A stretch of 64,000 nt of DNA from Stenotrophomonas maltophilia (GTDB taxonomy: Bacteria > Pseudomonadota > Gammaproteobacteria > Xanthomonadales > Xanthomonadaceae): NCBI GenBank assembly GCA_900113425.1, contig FOZF01000001.1, positions 2,067,283 through 2,131,282 of the forward strand, given 5' to 3'. The translations under genes were made by a program, and so were the position numbers. The notes under the pieces are model-generated. The model made no database searches. It was not told the DNA's origin and saw only the letters and a program-made list of their open reading frames with translations. Shown here piece by piece: positions 9,201-19,728 of this stretch (within the stretch, counting starts at the first letter, position 1; the number at the start of each line of letters is the position of its first letter).

Positions 9201-9902
9201 TCAGTCCTGCAGCAGCCACCCGCGCATCGCCGCACTGACCTCATCCGGCTTCTCCATCGGCGCCAGGTGCCCGCAGTCGGGCACCACCACCAGCTGCGAG
9301 TGCGGTACCAGCGCGTGCATCTCCTCGCTCACCGCCAATGGCGTGATGCGGTCGTTGGCACCGCACACGATCAGCAGCGGATCGCGATATCCGGCCAGCA
9401 CATCGTGGCCGTCACGACGTTCCAGCGCGCTCTGTCGCAGGAACACCTCCGCGCCAAGACGCGCCGTCATGTCGCGCACACGCTGCACCAGTACATAGTC
9501 ATCCAGCCGCGAGGCATCGATGTAGCTGCGCATCAGTGCGTCGCCGAATCCATGGAACTTCCCGGGCAGGCGCACACTGGCGCGCTGGCTGCGACGCTGC
9601 TCGGCGCGCTCCGGCGAATCGGCATGGATCGAGGTGTCGATCAGCGCCAGCCGCAGCACCCGCTCCGGTGCGACGCGCAGGATCTGCTGGGCAACGAAGC
9701 CACCCATTGAGAAACCGGCCAGGGCGAAGCGTTCCGGCGCCTGCGCCAGCACATCCTCGGCCACGGCCTGCAGGGTCGCGCCACGGGTCTGGTCGCCCAC
9801 GCTGCACTCGGCGATATCGGCCAGGTCGGCCAACTGCGCGCGCCACAGCTCGGCGTCGTTGAGCAGGCCGGGGAGCAGCAGCAGGGGGATGCGGTCAGTC
9901 AT
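9201..9902 (-). CDS. Alpha/beta-fold hydrolase
   Basis: A 233-residue cytosolic alpha/beta hydrolase. The nucleophile elbow is G63-F-S65-M-G, the probable acid is D184 (CGANDRI) and the catalytic histidine is H212 (DCGHLAP). The oxyanion region is the N-terminal LLLLPGLL. Substrate is unknown; the family includes esterases, lactonases and MhpC/BioH-like enzymes. The ATG at 9902 gives the typical N-terminus; an ATG three codons upstream (9911) is equally open. Confidence 0.88.
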   Translation of the reverse strand: MTDRIPLLLLPGLLNDAELWRAQLADLADIAECSVGDQTRGATLQAVAEDVLAQAPERFALAGFSMGGFVAQQILRVAPERVLRLALIDTSIHADSPERAEQRRSQRASVRLPGKFHGFGDALMRSYIDASRLDDYVLVQRVRDMTARLGAEVFLRQSALERRDGHDVLAGYRDPLLIVCGANDRITPLAVSEEMHALVPHSQLVVVPDCGHLAPMEKPDEVSAAMRGWLLQD

Positions 9903-9978
9903 GGCCCGCATTGTCGCAACCGCACGGGCGGCATGCCACGTTCGGCGCTGCGTTGTGACGCCACCGATGAGGTGACGC

Positions 9979-12705
9979 TCACGCCACCGGTGGTACCTCG
10001 GGTACGTCCACCTGCTGCACCGGCAGGGTCACCACCATCACCGTCGGGTCGTCCGGGTCCAGCCGGGTCTTGAAGCCCAGGCTCTGGCACATCGCCAGCA
10101 TGGTGCTGTTCTCGCGCAGCACCTGTCCCTCGACCACGTGCAGCCCCAGCCACTTCGCATACTCGATCATGATCGCCATCAGTCGCCAGCCGATGCCATG
10201 GCCCTTCAGGTCGGAGCGGATCAGGATCCCGTACTCGCCGCGGTGATAATCCGCATCCGCGTGCAGGCGCACGGCGCCGAGCATCTCACCGCTGCGCGGT
10301 TCGATGGCCACCAGCGCGATCGAGCGCGCATAGTCGAGCTGGGTCAGGCGCGCGATGAATTCATGGCTGAAGTGCTTCACCGACTGGAAGAAGCGCAGGC
10401 GCAGATCCTCGTCGCTGACCCGGGCAAAGAACGCGCGGAACAGCGCATCGTCCTCGGGGCGCACCGGGCGCACGAAGGCGTGACCGCCATCGGACAGCTC
10501 GATGGTGCGCTCCCACTCCTTCGGATACGGGAACACCGAGAAGCGCGGATGGCCGCGGCCCTTGTGCAGGATGCGCGAAGGCGCGATGGCGACGCGTGCG
10601 TCGAGGGCGAGGATGCCCTTGCCATCGACCAGCAGCGGATTGATGTCCAGCGTGCGCACTTCCGGAATGTCGGCGGCCAGCTGCGCCAGTTTCACCAGTG
10701 CCAGGGCCAGGGCGCGCTCATCGGCAGCAGGAACATCGCCGTAGGCCTTGAGGATCCGCGACGCACGGGTACGGCCGATCAGCTCGTGGGCCAGGCGCAG
10801 ATCCAGTGGCGGCAACGCCAGTGCCTTGTCGTTGATCACCTCCACCGCCGTGCCGCCGCGGCCGACCACGATCACCGGGCCGAAGGTCGCGTCATCGGCG
10901 ATGCCCACGATCAGTTCACGCGCTTTAGGGCGGACGATGGTCGGCTGCACCAGCAGACCGTCGATGCGTGCATCCGGGCGCAGCTGGCGTGCACGCGACA
11001 GGATCGCCTTGGCCGCAGCCTGCACCGCCGGCAGCGTCGACAGGTTCAGGCGCACGCCGTCCACTTCGGACTTGTGCGGGATGTCCGGTGACAGGATCTT
11101 CAAGGCGACGGTCGCACCCCGCTCCAGCAGCGGCTGCGCCAGATCCATGGCCTCGTGCGCGTCGCGCGCATGCATCACCGGCGCGGAGGGAATGCCATAG
11201 GCCTTCAGCAGCTCGTGCGTGGCCAACGGGTCCAGCCACTGCTGGCCATTGGCCAGCGCGGCCTCGACCAGCGTGCGCGCCGCGGCCGCATCCACGCTGA
11301 AGTCCTGCGGCAGGCTCGGCGGGGTTTCCATCAGTGCGTTCTGCGCTTCCCGATAGCGCACCAGATGCTGGAAGCCACGTACCGCTTCGGCTTCGGTCGG
11401 ATAGGTCGGCACGCGCGCCGCATTGAGCGTGGCGGTGGCCTGGTCGTCGTTGCCCAGCCACACGGCGAACACCGGCTTGTCGCGATGGTGGCGCGGGCGC
11501 AGGCCGAGTGTGCGGGTCAGCGCCTGCGCGGCGTCGGCCGACGAGGTGAACGCCGTCGGTACGTTGACCACCATCACCGCATCGTTCTCGTTGTCGGCCA
11601 GCAGGGCCTCGATGGCCGCGGCATAGCGATCACCATCGGCATCCACGACGATGTCCACCGGATTGCTGCGCGACCAGCCCTGCGGCAGCACCGCATCGAG
11701 CTTTTCGACCGTGCTGTCGGACAGGTTCGCCAGGGTTCCGCGCAGCGCGGCCAGCTGGTCCACGGCCAGCCGGCCGACGCCGCCCCCATTGCTGAGGATG
11801 GCCAGCCGACGGCCCGGGAAGGTACCCAGCCGGCCCAGGGTCTCTGCGGCGGTGAACAGCTCGTCCAGCGCACCCACGCGCAGCAGGCCGGCGCGGTTGA
11901 AGGCGGCGCCGTAGACATCATCGGCTCGTGCAAGCGCCTGCACATGGGTATCGCGGCTGCCCGGCTGCACGCGCTCGCTGCGGCCGGACTTCACCACCAC
12001 CACGGGCTTGGCACGCGCGGCCGCACGCGCCGCCGACATGAATTTGCGCGCGTCCTTGATCTGTTCGACGTAGAGCAGGATGGCGCGCGTGCGGTAATCG
12101 GTGGCGAAATAATCCAGCAGATCGCCGAAGTCGACGTCCAGCGTGTCGCCCAGCGAGACCACGGCGGAGAATCCCACCGAACGCGCCACGCCCCATTCCA
12201 CCAGCGCCGCGGCGATCGCCGAGGATTCGGAGATCAACGCAAGATCGCCAGCCTGCGGAAAGTGTGCGGCGATGCTGGCGTTGAGCCGCGCATGCGGCGC
12301 GATCACACCCAGGCAATGCGGGCCCAGGATGCGCAGGCCGTGCCGGCGGGCCACGGCCTCTACCTGCGCCGACAGTGAACCGGGGCCTTCCCCCAGATGC
12401 GCGGTGAGGATGATCGCCGCCTGCACGCCCCGCTCGGCCGCGGTACGCACCACCTGCGGCACGATGGCGGCCGGCGCAGTGATCACGACAAGATCCGGTA
12501 CCCAGTCCAGATCCTTCAGCCGCTTCACCGTGCGGATGCCGTCGATCTCGGCGTGGCGCGGGTTGATCCACGCCACCTTGCCGGGGAAGCCCGTACCGCG
12601 CAGGTTGCGCATCACCGCGCGGCCGGCCGAGCGCTCGCGCGGACTGCCGCCGATCACTGCGACCGACTGCGGGCGGAACACTGACTGCAGGTGGTAGGTA
12701 CTCAT
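9979..12705 (-). CDS. Pat-type protein lysine acetyltransferase (acyl-CoA synthetase-like domains plus GNAT)
   Basis: A 908-residue protein organised like E. coli PatZ (886 aa). From the N-terminus it has an NDP-forming acyl-CoA-synthetase CoA-binding domain (VAVIGGSPRERSAGRA), a succinyl-CoA-ligase-like domain, an ATP-grasp domain around residues 480-700 and a C-terminal GNAT acetyltransferase (about 735-890; acetyl-CoA site near RSDLKGHGIGWRLM). Enzymes of this family acetylate and inactivate acetyl-CoA synthetase and other proteins. Upstream codons to 12756 are less likely because ATG 12705 gives the family start. It lies downstream of mgtE, separated by a hairpin. Confidence 0.9.
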   Translation of the reverse strand: MSTYHLQSVFRPQSVAVIGGSPRERSAGRAVMRNLRGTGFPGKVAWINPRHAEIDGIRTVKRLKDLDWVPDLVVITAPAAIVPQVVRTAAERGVQAAIILTAHLGEGPGSLSAQVEAVARRHGLRILGPHCLGVIAPHARLNASIAAHFPQAGDLALISESSAIAAALVEWGVARSVGFSAVVSLGDTLDVDFGDLLDYFATDYRTRAILLYVEQIKDARKFMSAARAAARAKPVVVVKSGRSERVQPGSRDTHVQALARADDVYGAAFNRAGLLRVGALDELFTAAETLGRLGTFPGRRLAILSNGGGVGRLAVDQLAALRGTLANLSDSTVEKLDAVLPQGWSRSNPVDIVVDADGDRYAAAIEALLADNENDAVMVVNVPTAFTSSADAAQALTRTLGLRPRHHRDKPVFAVWLGNDDQATATLNAARVPTYPTEAEAVRGFQHLVRYREAQNALMETPPSLPQDFSVDAAAARTLVEAALANGQQWLDPLATHELLKAYGIPSAPVMHARDAHEAMDLAQPLLERGATVALKILSPDIPHKSEVDGVRLNLSTLPAVQAAAKAILSRARQLRPDARIDGLLVQPTIVRPKARELIVGIADDATFGPVIVVGRGGTAVEVINDKALALPPLDLRLAHELIGRTRASRILKAYGDVPAADERALALALVKLAQLAADIPEVRTLDINPLLVDGKGILALDARVAIAPSRILHKGRGHPRFSVFPYPKEWERTIELSDGGHAFVRPVRPEDDALFRAFFARVSDEDLRLRFFQSVKHFSHEFIARLTQLDYARSIALVAIEPRSGEMLGAVRLHADADYHRGEYGILIRSDLKGHGIGWRLMAIMIEYAKWLGLHVVEGQVLRENSTMLAMCQSLGFKTRLDPDDPTVMVVTLPVQQVDVPEVPPVA

Positions 12706-12776
12706 GCGCCTACGGTACACGCACCCGTGCGACAGGCGCATGATCCAGCGCAACAAAGCAGGCAGGGGGATGCGGC

Positions 12777-12804
12777 GCCCCGCCGCATGCGGGGGCGGCG
12801 GGGC
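12777..12804 (-). terminator. GC-rich hairpin directly after mgtE
   Basis: A perfect 10-bp stem (GCCCCGCCGC / GCGGCGGGGC) with an 8-nt loop begins at the base after the mgtE stop codon. No strong U-tract follows on the minus strand, so termination may be partial. Confidence 0.5.
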
Positions 12805-14175
12805 CTACAGCAGCGTGCCGCGCAGGATCATCGCGGCGATGCTGAAGTAGATCACCAGCCCGGTCACGTCCACCAGCGTGGCCACGAACGGAGCGGATGC
12901 GCTGGCCGGGTCGAATCCCAGCCGCTTGAGCACGAACGGCAGCATCGAACCCGACAATGACCCGAAGGTGACGATGCCCACCAGCGCCGCGCCGATGGTG
13001 ATCGCCAGAAGCACCCAGTGCTCGCCGTAGTCGTGCAGGCCACCCAGCTGCCAGATGACGATGCGGACGATCGCCAGGGTACCGAGAATGGCACCCAGCA
13101 CCATGCCGGTTGGAATCTCGCGCAGGGCCACCTTCCACCAGTCGCGCAGGCGCAGCTCGCGCAGCGCCAGGCTGCGGATCAGCAGCGAGGTGGCCTGCGA
13201 GCCGGAGTTGCCGCCGGAACTCATGATCAACGGGATGAACAACGTCAGCACCACCGCGCGTGCCAGTTCGTCTTCGTAGTGCTGCATGGCGCTGGCTGTC
13301 AGCATCTCGCCCAGGAACAGCACGCTCAGCCAGCCGGCGCGCTTGCGCAGCATCTCCAGGAAGCCGATCTGCATGTACGGCTTGTCCAGCGCTTCCATGC
13401 CGCCGAACTTGTGCGCGTCTTCGGTGGATTCCTCGATCAGCGCATCAAGCACGTCGTCCACGGTGACGATGCCCAGCATCCGCTGGCTGGCATCGACCAC
13501 CGGAATGGCCAGCAGGTCGTGGCGACGGATCAGCCGCGCCACCTCTTCCTGGTCCATCAACGCGTCCACGGTCACGGGCGGATTGACCTGGGCCACCTCG
13601 AGGATCGACTCCTCGGGCAGGCCGGTGATCAGGCGGCGCATGGTCACCACCTGCTGCAGACGCTGGCTGGCCGGGTCCAGGACGTAGATCGCGTACACGG
13701 TCTCGCGCGTGCGCTCGACCTGGCGGATGTGCTGCAGCGTCTGCGCCACGGTCCAGCTGGCGGGCACGGCGACGTACTCGGTGGTCATCAGCGCACCGGC
13801 CGTGTTCGGCGGGTAACCGAGCAGCGTCTGGATGGCCTGGCGGGCATCGGCGCCCAGCAACGGGATCAGCCGCGCGCGCTCGTCCTCATCCAGCTCGTGA
13901 ACGATGTCGGTGGCGCGGTCGTCGGCCATCAGCCCGAGCAGCGCGGCTGCCCGCGCCGGTGGCAGCGCGGCCACCAGCTCGCCGCTGCGATGCAGTTCGG
14001 GGGCTTCCAGCATCTTCACCGCACGCGGCAGCGGCAGTGCCGCCAGCGTGTCGGCGGCACGCTGCAGCTCCAGCGTGTTGAGGAACTCCACCGCATCGGC
14101 GGTGTTGTAGTCCGCCAGCGGTGCCGCCAGTGCAGCGGCATCGGCCACTGGACGCAGCAATTGCTTCTGGTTCAT
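12805..14175 (-). CDS. mgtE: Magnesium transporter MgtE
   Basis: A 456-residue Mg2+ channel of the inner membrane. The cytosolic N domain of helical repeats (about residues 20-135) is followed by two CBS domains (about 140-265) and five C-terminal membrane helices. The pore-family signature PLIMSSGGNSGSQ is present. In the family, Mg2+ binding between the N and CBS domains closes the pore. The 317-bp upstream gap was inspected for a Mg2+ riboswitch and none was recognised. Confidence 0.95.
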   Translation of the reverse strand: MNQKQLLRPVADAAALAAPLADYNTADAVEFLNTLELQRAADTLAALPLPRAVKMLEAPELHRSGELVAALPPARAAALLGLMADDRATDIVHELDEDERARLIPLLGADARQAIQTLLGYPPNTAGALMTTEYVAVPASWTVAQTLQHIRQVERTRETVYAIYVLDPASQRLQQVVTMRRLITGLPEESILEVAQVNPPVTVDALMDQEEVARLIRRHDLLAIPVVDASQRMLGIVTVDDVLDALIEESTEDAHKFGGMEALDKPYMQIGFLEMLRKRAGWLSVLFLGEMLTASAMQHYEDELARAVVLTLFIPLIMSSGGNSGSQATSLLIRSLALRELRLRDWWKVALREIPTGMVLGAILGTLAIVRIVIWQLGGLHDYGEHWVLLAITIGAALVGIVTFGSLSGSMLPFVLKRLGFDPASASAPFVATLVDVTGLVIYFSIAAMILRGTLL

Positions 14176-14492
14176 CGGTTTGCCTTGTGGGGTGCGACCT
14201 CGCGCAACGCCAACGCAGGCGAACCGTCCCGATGTCAGGCGGTGGCCATCGCTGGCGTCGAACGAGGTCGACTTCTACTGTCGCTGGACATGGGTTGGGA
14301 ACTCCGGGATGCGTGTGCCGGCGGCAGGCCGCCAGCGGCGGGCAGTCTGGACCTGCCGGCCACGCAGGTCAACCCGGAGCGGCCATTGCCGCGCGTGCAC
14401 GATGCGGCGCGCATAATGTCGCAGCGGCGTCCGCCGCGCCTTTCTTCCCCGGACCCACGTACGGCAGGCCTCTGCGATGACCAGGTATTCCC
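14176..14492. other. Intergenic gap between divergent mgtE and kef-type gene
   Basis: A 317-bp region holding the promoters of both divergent genes. I see no convincing ORF, riboswitch fold or strong -35/-10 pair. Small in-frame ORFs here show GC-rich shadow composition. Confidence 0.4.
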
Positions 14493-16280
14493 ATGCATAG
14501 CGGCGGTCTGGAACTGGCCCTGGTCCTGCTGCTGGCGGCCGTCATCGCGGTGCCGGTGTTCAAGCGCTTCGGCTTCGGCGCGGTGCTGGGCTACCTGGCC
14601 GCGGGGGTGGTGCTGGGGCCGGATGGGCTGGGCTTCGTGCAGGACGCCGACCGCATCCTCGGTGCGGCCGAGATCGGCGTGGTGATGCTGCTGTTCGTGA
14701 TCGGCCTGGAACTGTCGCCGGCCCGCCTGAAGGTGATGCGGCGCTCAGTGTTCGGCGCCGGTGCCGCGCAGGTGGCGCTGTCCGGCCTGGTGCTGGGCGG
14801 CCTGCTGCTGCTCGATCACTTCCAGTGGAAGAGCGCGCTGGTGGTGGGCGTGGCGCTGGCGCTGTCCTCCACAGCCGTCGGCCTGCAGCTGCTGTCCGAG
14901 CACAAGGCGATCAACAGCGACCACGGCCGGCTCGGCTTTGCCATTCTGCTGTTCCAGGACCTGATCGCGATCCCGCTGCTGGCGGCCATCCCGCTGCTGG
15001 GCGGCGTCAAGAACCAGACGCTGCGTTGGGAGGATGCCGCGGTCGCGCTGGGCGCGCTGGCCGTGGTGATCCTGTGCGGGCGGCCGGTCCTGCGCCGGCT
15101 GTTCGGTGTCATCGCCCGCACCCGCAGCCCGGAGGTATTCACCGCCACCGCCCTGCTGGTGGTACTGGGCACAGCGTGGTTCATGCAGGAGGCCGGCCTT
15201 AGCCCCAGCCTGGGTGCGTTCCTGGCCGGCGTGCTGCTGTCCGATTCCGAGTTCCGGCACGAGCTGGAAGCGCAGATCGAGCCGTTTAAGGGCCTGCTGC
15301 TGGGCCTGTTCTTCATCGCCGTCGGCATGGGCATCGATCTCGACCGCATCGCCGCCGAGCCATGGCTGATCGCCGCCGGCGTGGCCATCCTGCTGGTGGT
15401 CAAGTTCAGTCTGCTGTATGCCATCGGCCGCATCGCCCGGCTGGATTCGCGGCAATCGCTGCTGCTGGGCAGCGTGCTGTGGCTGGGCGGCGAATTCGCC
15501 TTCGTGGTGTTCAACGAGGCGCAGCGCGCGCATCTGCTGGGCAACGCCAACCACGACCGGCTGGTGGCCATTGTCGGCCTGTCGATGGCGATCACGCCGC
15601 TGCTGATGATCGCCCTGATGCGGCTGCTCGGCCAGGAGAAGGTGGCCCCGCGCGCCGCGGCCGACGCCGACAAGGTCGCGCCGGACAACCGGCCGAAAGT
15701 CCTGATCGCCGGCATGGGCCGCGTCGGCCAGGTGATCGCACGCCTGCTGACCGCGCAGAAGGTACCGTTCGTGGCACTGGAAGCGAACCCGGACACGGTG
15801 GCCGACCTGCGTCGCTTCGGCAACCAGCTCTACTATGGCGATCCGACGCGCCCGGAGATGCTGCGCGCCGCCGGTGGCGAACATATCGATGTGTTCGTGA
15901 TCACCGTGGACGACCCGGAGACCAATCTGCGTGCGGTACGGATGGTGCGGCGCCTGTATCCGGAGGCGAAGGTGCTGGCACGGGCGCGCAACCGCCAGCA
16001 CGCGTGGCGCCTGATGGACATGTCGGCCGAGCCGTTCCGTGAAGTGTTCGCTACCAGCCTGGAAATGAGCGGTCGCGTGCTGACCGCGCTGGGGGTGGCA
16101 CCCGATGTTGCCGAACGCCATGTGCAGCGCTTCCGCGAACACGACGAACAGCTGCTGCGTGACCAGTACCTGGTGTACGACGACGAGGCGGCCGTGATCC
16201 AGACCTCGCGCGATGCCCGCAACGACCTGATGCATCTGTTCGAGGCCGACGCGGAAAGCGACGGCGACACGCAGCGCTGA
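14493..16280 (+). CDS. Kef-type K+/H+ antiporter (CPA2 family) with TrkA-N domain
   Basis: A 595-residue membrane protein. About 12-13 hydrophobic segments fill residues 5-385 (Na+/H+ exchanger fold; LLFVIGLELSP early), followed by a cytosolic Rossmann RCK/TrkA-N domain from about residue 402 (KVLIAGMGRVGQVIARLL). This matches KefB/KefC/YbaL antiporters, which release K+ in exchange for H+ under electrophile or pH stress. No KefF/KefG-like ancillary gene is adjacent. The product is full length. Confidence 0.92.
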   Translation: MHSGGLELALVLLLAAVIAVPVFKRFGFGAVLGYLAAGVVLGPDGLGFVQDADRILGAAEIGVVMLLFVIGLELSPARLKVMRRSVFGAGAAQVALSGLVLGGLLLLDHFQWKSALVVGVALALSSTAVGLQLLSEHKAINSDHGRLGFAILLFQDLIAIPLLAAIPLLGGVKNQTLRWEDAAVALGALAVVILCGRPVLRRLFGVIARTRSPEVFTATALLVVLGTAWFMQEAGLSPSLGAFLAGVLLSDSEFRHELEAQIEPFKGLLLGLFFIAVGMGIDLDRIAAEPWLIAAGVAILLVVKFSLLYAIGRIARLDSRQSLLLGSVLWLGGEFAFVVFNEAQRAHLLGNANHDRLVAIVGLSMAITPLLMIALMRLLGQEKVAPRAAADADKVAPDNRPKVLIAGMGRVGQVIARLLTAQKVPFVALEANPDTVADLRRFGNQLYYGDPTRPEMLRAAGGEHIDVFVITVDDPETNLRAVRMVRRLYPEAKVLARARNRQHAWRLMDMSAEPFREVFATSLEMSGRVLTALGVAPDVAERHVQRFREHDEQLLRDQYLVYDDEAAVIQTSRDARNDLMHLFEADAESDGDTQR

Positions 16281-16345
16281 CGGCGAAAGGGCTGCCGAGC
16301 ATCGGTCGGCATTCACCAGGGGCAGGATCGGCAGGATCGGGTTCA

Positions 16346-16378
16346 GAGCCCTTTCCAACGGAAAGGGCTCCGACCCCC
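16346..16378. repeat. Palindromic repeat, family B copy 1 (also terminator-like)
   Basis: A perfect 11-bp stem, GAGCCCTTTCC / GGAAAGGGCTC with AAC loop, followed by CGACCCC. It lies between the convergent kef-type and ankyrin genes. Related hairpins occur at 49583-49621 and 51114-51148, so this is a dispersed repeat rather than an isolated terminator. Confidence 0.65.
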
Positions 16379-16383
16379 GATTC

Positions 16384-19300
16384 TCAGCCGTTGTCGCGCA
16401 GGAACCGGGCCATCGAGGACACGCCCGGTACGCGCGGCTCGAACTCGCCGGCAACGTCGATGAAGCCACGCATCACGGCGATCTCGCGCGGACTGCGGTT
16501 CAGGCTGTCCCGCACGTCTGGGTCTGCGCCGGCACGCAGCAGGCGCTGTACCAGCAGTGGCAGGCCGTGCAGCGCCGCCAGATGCAACGGGCCGAAACCG
16601 CGCGGATCGCGCACGTCCAGGCTGACATCCTCTTCCAGCAGGCGCTCCACCGCGGCCATCACCACCTGCTCGTCGCAGGCCGTGCCCGGCTCGGCGCGCG
16701 CTCCCAGCAGCAGCAGCAGCGGCGTGACCGAACCGGCGGCGGCCTGGTCCGGTTCGGCACCGGCCAGCAGCAGCGTGTCCAGCAACGCCAACAATCGTGG
16801 GCGATCACGTGCGCTGAAGCCGTACAGGGCCGCGCAGTGCAGCGGGCCCAGTTGCTGCGCGTCTCCGGCATGTACATCGGCACCCGCGGTCAGCAGGCGC
16901 GCGACGATGTCCGGCAGGCCCAGCGCGGAGGCCAGCATCAGCACGGTCACTCCCCCCGGAAGCCGGTGTTCCAGCTTGGCACCGGCATCGAGCAGGGCGG
17001 ACACGATCTCGACCTGGCGCATGCTGACCGCGGCCGACAGCGGCGTTGCGCCGCTGGCCGCTGCGTGCTGCGGATCGGCGCCGCGTGCCAGCAGCAGGTC
17101 GGTCACCGCCAGGTGGCCGCCGCCGGCGGCACGCAGCAGCGCCGTGCAGCCCTGCGCATCCACGGCATCCACGGCGAACCCCAGATCGATCAGGCGACGC
17201 ACCGCATCGACATCGCCGGCCATCGCCGCAGAGGGCAGGTCGGCATCGCGCAGGGTGCGGCGTGGCAGTGGCCACACCCGCCAGTCCAGCCAGTCGGCCA
17301 GATCACGACGTCCACTCGACAGCGCCACACCCAGCGGGGTCTGGCCATCGGCGGCGCGTGCCTCCGGCGAGGCGCCGTGCTGTACCAGCAGCTTCAGCGC
17401 ACCTTCCCGGGCCAGCGCGGTCGCCAGGTGCAGGGCGGTCATGCCATGGCTGTCGCGCGCTTCGCGGTCGACACCGGCCTTGAGCAGGGCCTGCTGCAGG
17501 CGCAGCCAGCCCAGGCGCACCGCCAACGACAGCGGCGGATCGCCTGCCGGCGATGCGGCGAACGGATCAGCGCCCCGCTCGAGCAGTTCCAGCGCCAGCT
17601 GTTCCAGTCCGCGGGCCGCCTGATCGTGCTGCGCGCAGGCGGCCAGGAAACGGGCCAGGCCGCCGCGGCCGGCCGGCGACAGGCCGTGCTGCAGCATGAC
17701 CTGCAGCGCCGGCACCGCGTCGACGCCCCGCGACAGCAGCGCGAACATCGGTGTGTCGGCGCAGGCATCACGCACATAGGGGTCGGCACCATGGGCCAGC
17801 AACCAATCCACGGCACGCGGCTCCAGCGCCAGCTCCGGATCCAGCAGCAGGCTGCCCAGCTCCTGGGGCTGGCACAGCCTGGCCAGGGCAGCCATGCCGT
17901 CGGTGTTGCCGAAGCCCAGTGCTTCGCGCAGCAGGGTCAGCGGCGGTCGATCAGGCAGCAGGCCACTGGCGCTGGCGGCCTCACCGCGCTCGGCCAGGCC
18001 ATCGCTGACCGCCGCAGGCAGCGGATAGGACGGATCAAGCAGCGCGACGATCGCCCAGCGACCGGCTTCGGCCGCGTAGTCGACCGCACGCCGACCGACC
18101 GGATCGGCCGCATCGGCGGCGATGCCCAGTTCGACCAGGCGCTTGACCAGCAGGGGCGACACCGTATCGGCCATGGCCGCCAGCTGCACCGCGTTGCGGC
18201 CCTCGCCGTCGACAGCCCCCAGGTCGGGCTTGTGCGGCAGGAGGTGTTCGATGACGGCGGCGCGACCGGCACGTGCGGCCTCCAGCCACGGCGTGCGACC
18301 GAGCGCGTCGCGTGCTTCCAGGTTTGCACCGGCAGCGAGCAGCACGCCGATGATTTCAACGTGGCCGGCCAGGGCCGCTTCGTGCAGTGCGCTGCGACGC
18401 TGGCGGTCGCGCGCATCCGCACGCGCCTTGTGCTTGAGCAGCAGCTGCACGCCGGCCGGATCATCGTCTTCGGTGGCGGCTGCGGCGAGCAGGACCGGCG
18501 TGCCGTCCGCCGGCTCGGTGCGGGCACCCCGTTCGAGCAGGAAGCGGGCCAGACGCCAGTTGCCTACCTGGCAGGCCACGGCCAGGGGGGACCAGCCCTC
18601 GTGGTTGAGTGCATCGACTTCGGCCGCGGCATCGCGCAGCAGCGCGGCAACGCCGGGGTCGGAGCTTCGAGCCGCGTGGTGCAGCGGCGTGTTGCCCTCG
18701 CTGTCGGTAGCGCGCGAATCGGCGCCATTGGCCAGCAGGGTCATCACGGCTTCGGGGCGACCATGCCAGCTGTCGCGGGTGGCCGCCAGCAGCGGCGTCA
18801 TGCCCCGGTGCGGCGCGTTCACATCAACCCCGCGCGCAATCAGTTCACGCAGCAGGCGCAGGTCCGGCAACACCGCCGCCAGCACCGCCAGGCTGCGCTG
18901 ATCACGCCAGTTCGGGTCCGGCAACGCATGCGGGTCCGCACCGGCCTGCAGCAGCTGCAGCGCCCGGTCGATGCGACCGTGGCGCGCCGCTTCATGCAGC
19001 GCAGGCGTCAGTTCCTGCGGGGCCATCGCCTCCAGCGGCGTGGTCTCGCTGGCAGTGGGGAACAGCGGCGCGTGTGCCGCACCGGCATCGGCCAGCGGGC
19101 TCGGGTTCACGCGCAGCGACACCAGTGGCGCCGGTGCGACCCGCTGCAGCAGCAGATGCAGCAACGGCGACCCCAGCAGCACGGCCAACGTGGCGGGCCA
19201 GCGCGCGCTTTCCGGCAGCAGCCCTGGCCATGCCGGCAACACCACCAGTGCGGCCAGCGCGATCACCAGCGCAGCCACCACAAGGCCACGCCAGGCGGTA

Positions 19301-19728
19301 AGGTCACGACCGGCCAACGCCTGCCAGTGCTGCGCCAGGCTGCCATCCAGCCGCTCGACATCATTCCACAGCGGCCACGTACGCCAGGCCGCCAGCAAAC
19401 CGGCACTGACCAGCACGCTCAGCCCGAGCACCGCCGCCAGGCTGCCGCTGTCACGCAGTGCCGCCAGCGGCCAGGCCAGCAGCAGGGCCAGCAGTACCGG
19501 CGCGGCGGTCCACAGCGCCAGCAGGGCCGGCAGGTCCTGCTGCGCGATCAACTTCGGCGGCAGTACCGCACGGCTGCGCCGCCACCACGAAATGCCCAGG
19601 GCATACGCCGGCTGCGCCAGCGCAGCAAGCACCGCACCCGGCAGGCCGCCGACGGCGGCACCCAGCGCCAGCAGGGCACCCAGGACGAAGGCGATCGACA
19701 GGGCGCGCGGACGGGAAAGCTCAGTCAT
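16384..19728 (-). CDS. Large membrane-anchored ankyrin-repeat protein
   Basis: A 1114-residue protein. The first ~200 residues hold about six hydrophobic segments (e.g. residues 9-28, 67-88, 95-115, 150-172). From about residue 230 to 1100 it is almost all ankyrin repeats with the recurrent pattern TPLxxAxxxGxxxxVxxLLxxGAD; I estimate more than 20. Ankyrin arrays bind other proteins, and the membrane anchor would hold this one at the inner membrane facing the cytoplasm. No enzymatic domain is visible. Its start overlaps the end of the ycgL-like gene by 8 bp, so both are probably one transcript. The partner is unknown. Confidence 0.9.
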   Translation of the reverse strand: MTELSRPRALSIAFVLGALLALGAAVGGLPGAVLAALAQPAYALGISWWRRSRAVLPPKLIAQQDLPALLALWTAAPVLLALLLAWPLAALRDSGSLAAVLGLSVLVSAGLLAAWRTWPLWNDVERLDGSLAQHWQALAGRDLTAWRGLVVAALVIALAALVVLPAWPGLLPESARWPATLAVLLGSPLLHLLLQRVAPAPLVSLRVNPSPLADAGAAHAPLFPTASETTPLEAMAPQELTPALHEAARHGRIDRALQLLQAGADPHALPDPNWRDQRSLAVLAAVLPDLRLLRELIARGVDVNAPHRGMTPLLAATRDSWHGRPEAVMTLLANGADSRATDSEGNTPLHHAARSSDPGVAALLRDAAAEVDALNHEGWSPLAVACQVGNWRLARFLLERGARTEPADGTPVLLAAAATEDDDPAGVQLLLKHKARADARDRQRRSALHEAALAGHVEIIGVLLAAGANLEARDALGRTPWLEAARAGRAAVIEHLLPHKPDLGAVDGEGRNAVQLAAMADTVSPLLVKRLVELGIAADAADPVGRRAVDYAAEAGRWAIVALLDPSYPLPAAVSDGLAERGEAASASGLLPDRPPLTLLREALGFGNTDGMAALARLCQPQELGSLLLDPELALEPRAVDWLLAHGADPYVRDACADTPMFALLSRGVDAVPALQVMLQHGLSPAGRGGLARFLAACAQHDQAARGLEQLALELLERGADPFAASPAGDPPLSLAVRLGWLRLQQALLKAGVDREARDSHGMTALHLATALAREGALKLLVQHGASPEARAADGQTPLGVALSSGRRDLADWLDWRVWPLPRRTLRDADLPSAAMAGDVDAVRRLIDLGFAVDAVDAQGCTALLRAAGGGHLAVTDLLLARGADPQHAAASGATPLSAAVSMRQVEIVSALLDAGAKLEHRLPGGVTVLMLASALGLPDIVARLLTAGADVHAGDAQQLGPLHCAALYGFSARDRPRLLALLDTLLLAGAEPDQAAAGSVTPLLLLLGARAEPGTACDEQVVMAAVERLLEEDVSLDVRDPRGFGPLHLAALHGLPLLVQRLLRAGADPDVRDSLNRSPREIAVMRGFIDVAGEFEPRVPGVSSMARFLRDNG

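Noticed and set aside
14176..14492. Mg2+ riboswitch upstream of mgtE
   Set aside because: No M-box or mgtL-like fold or leader peptide could be recognised.
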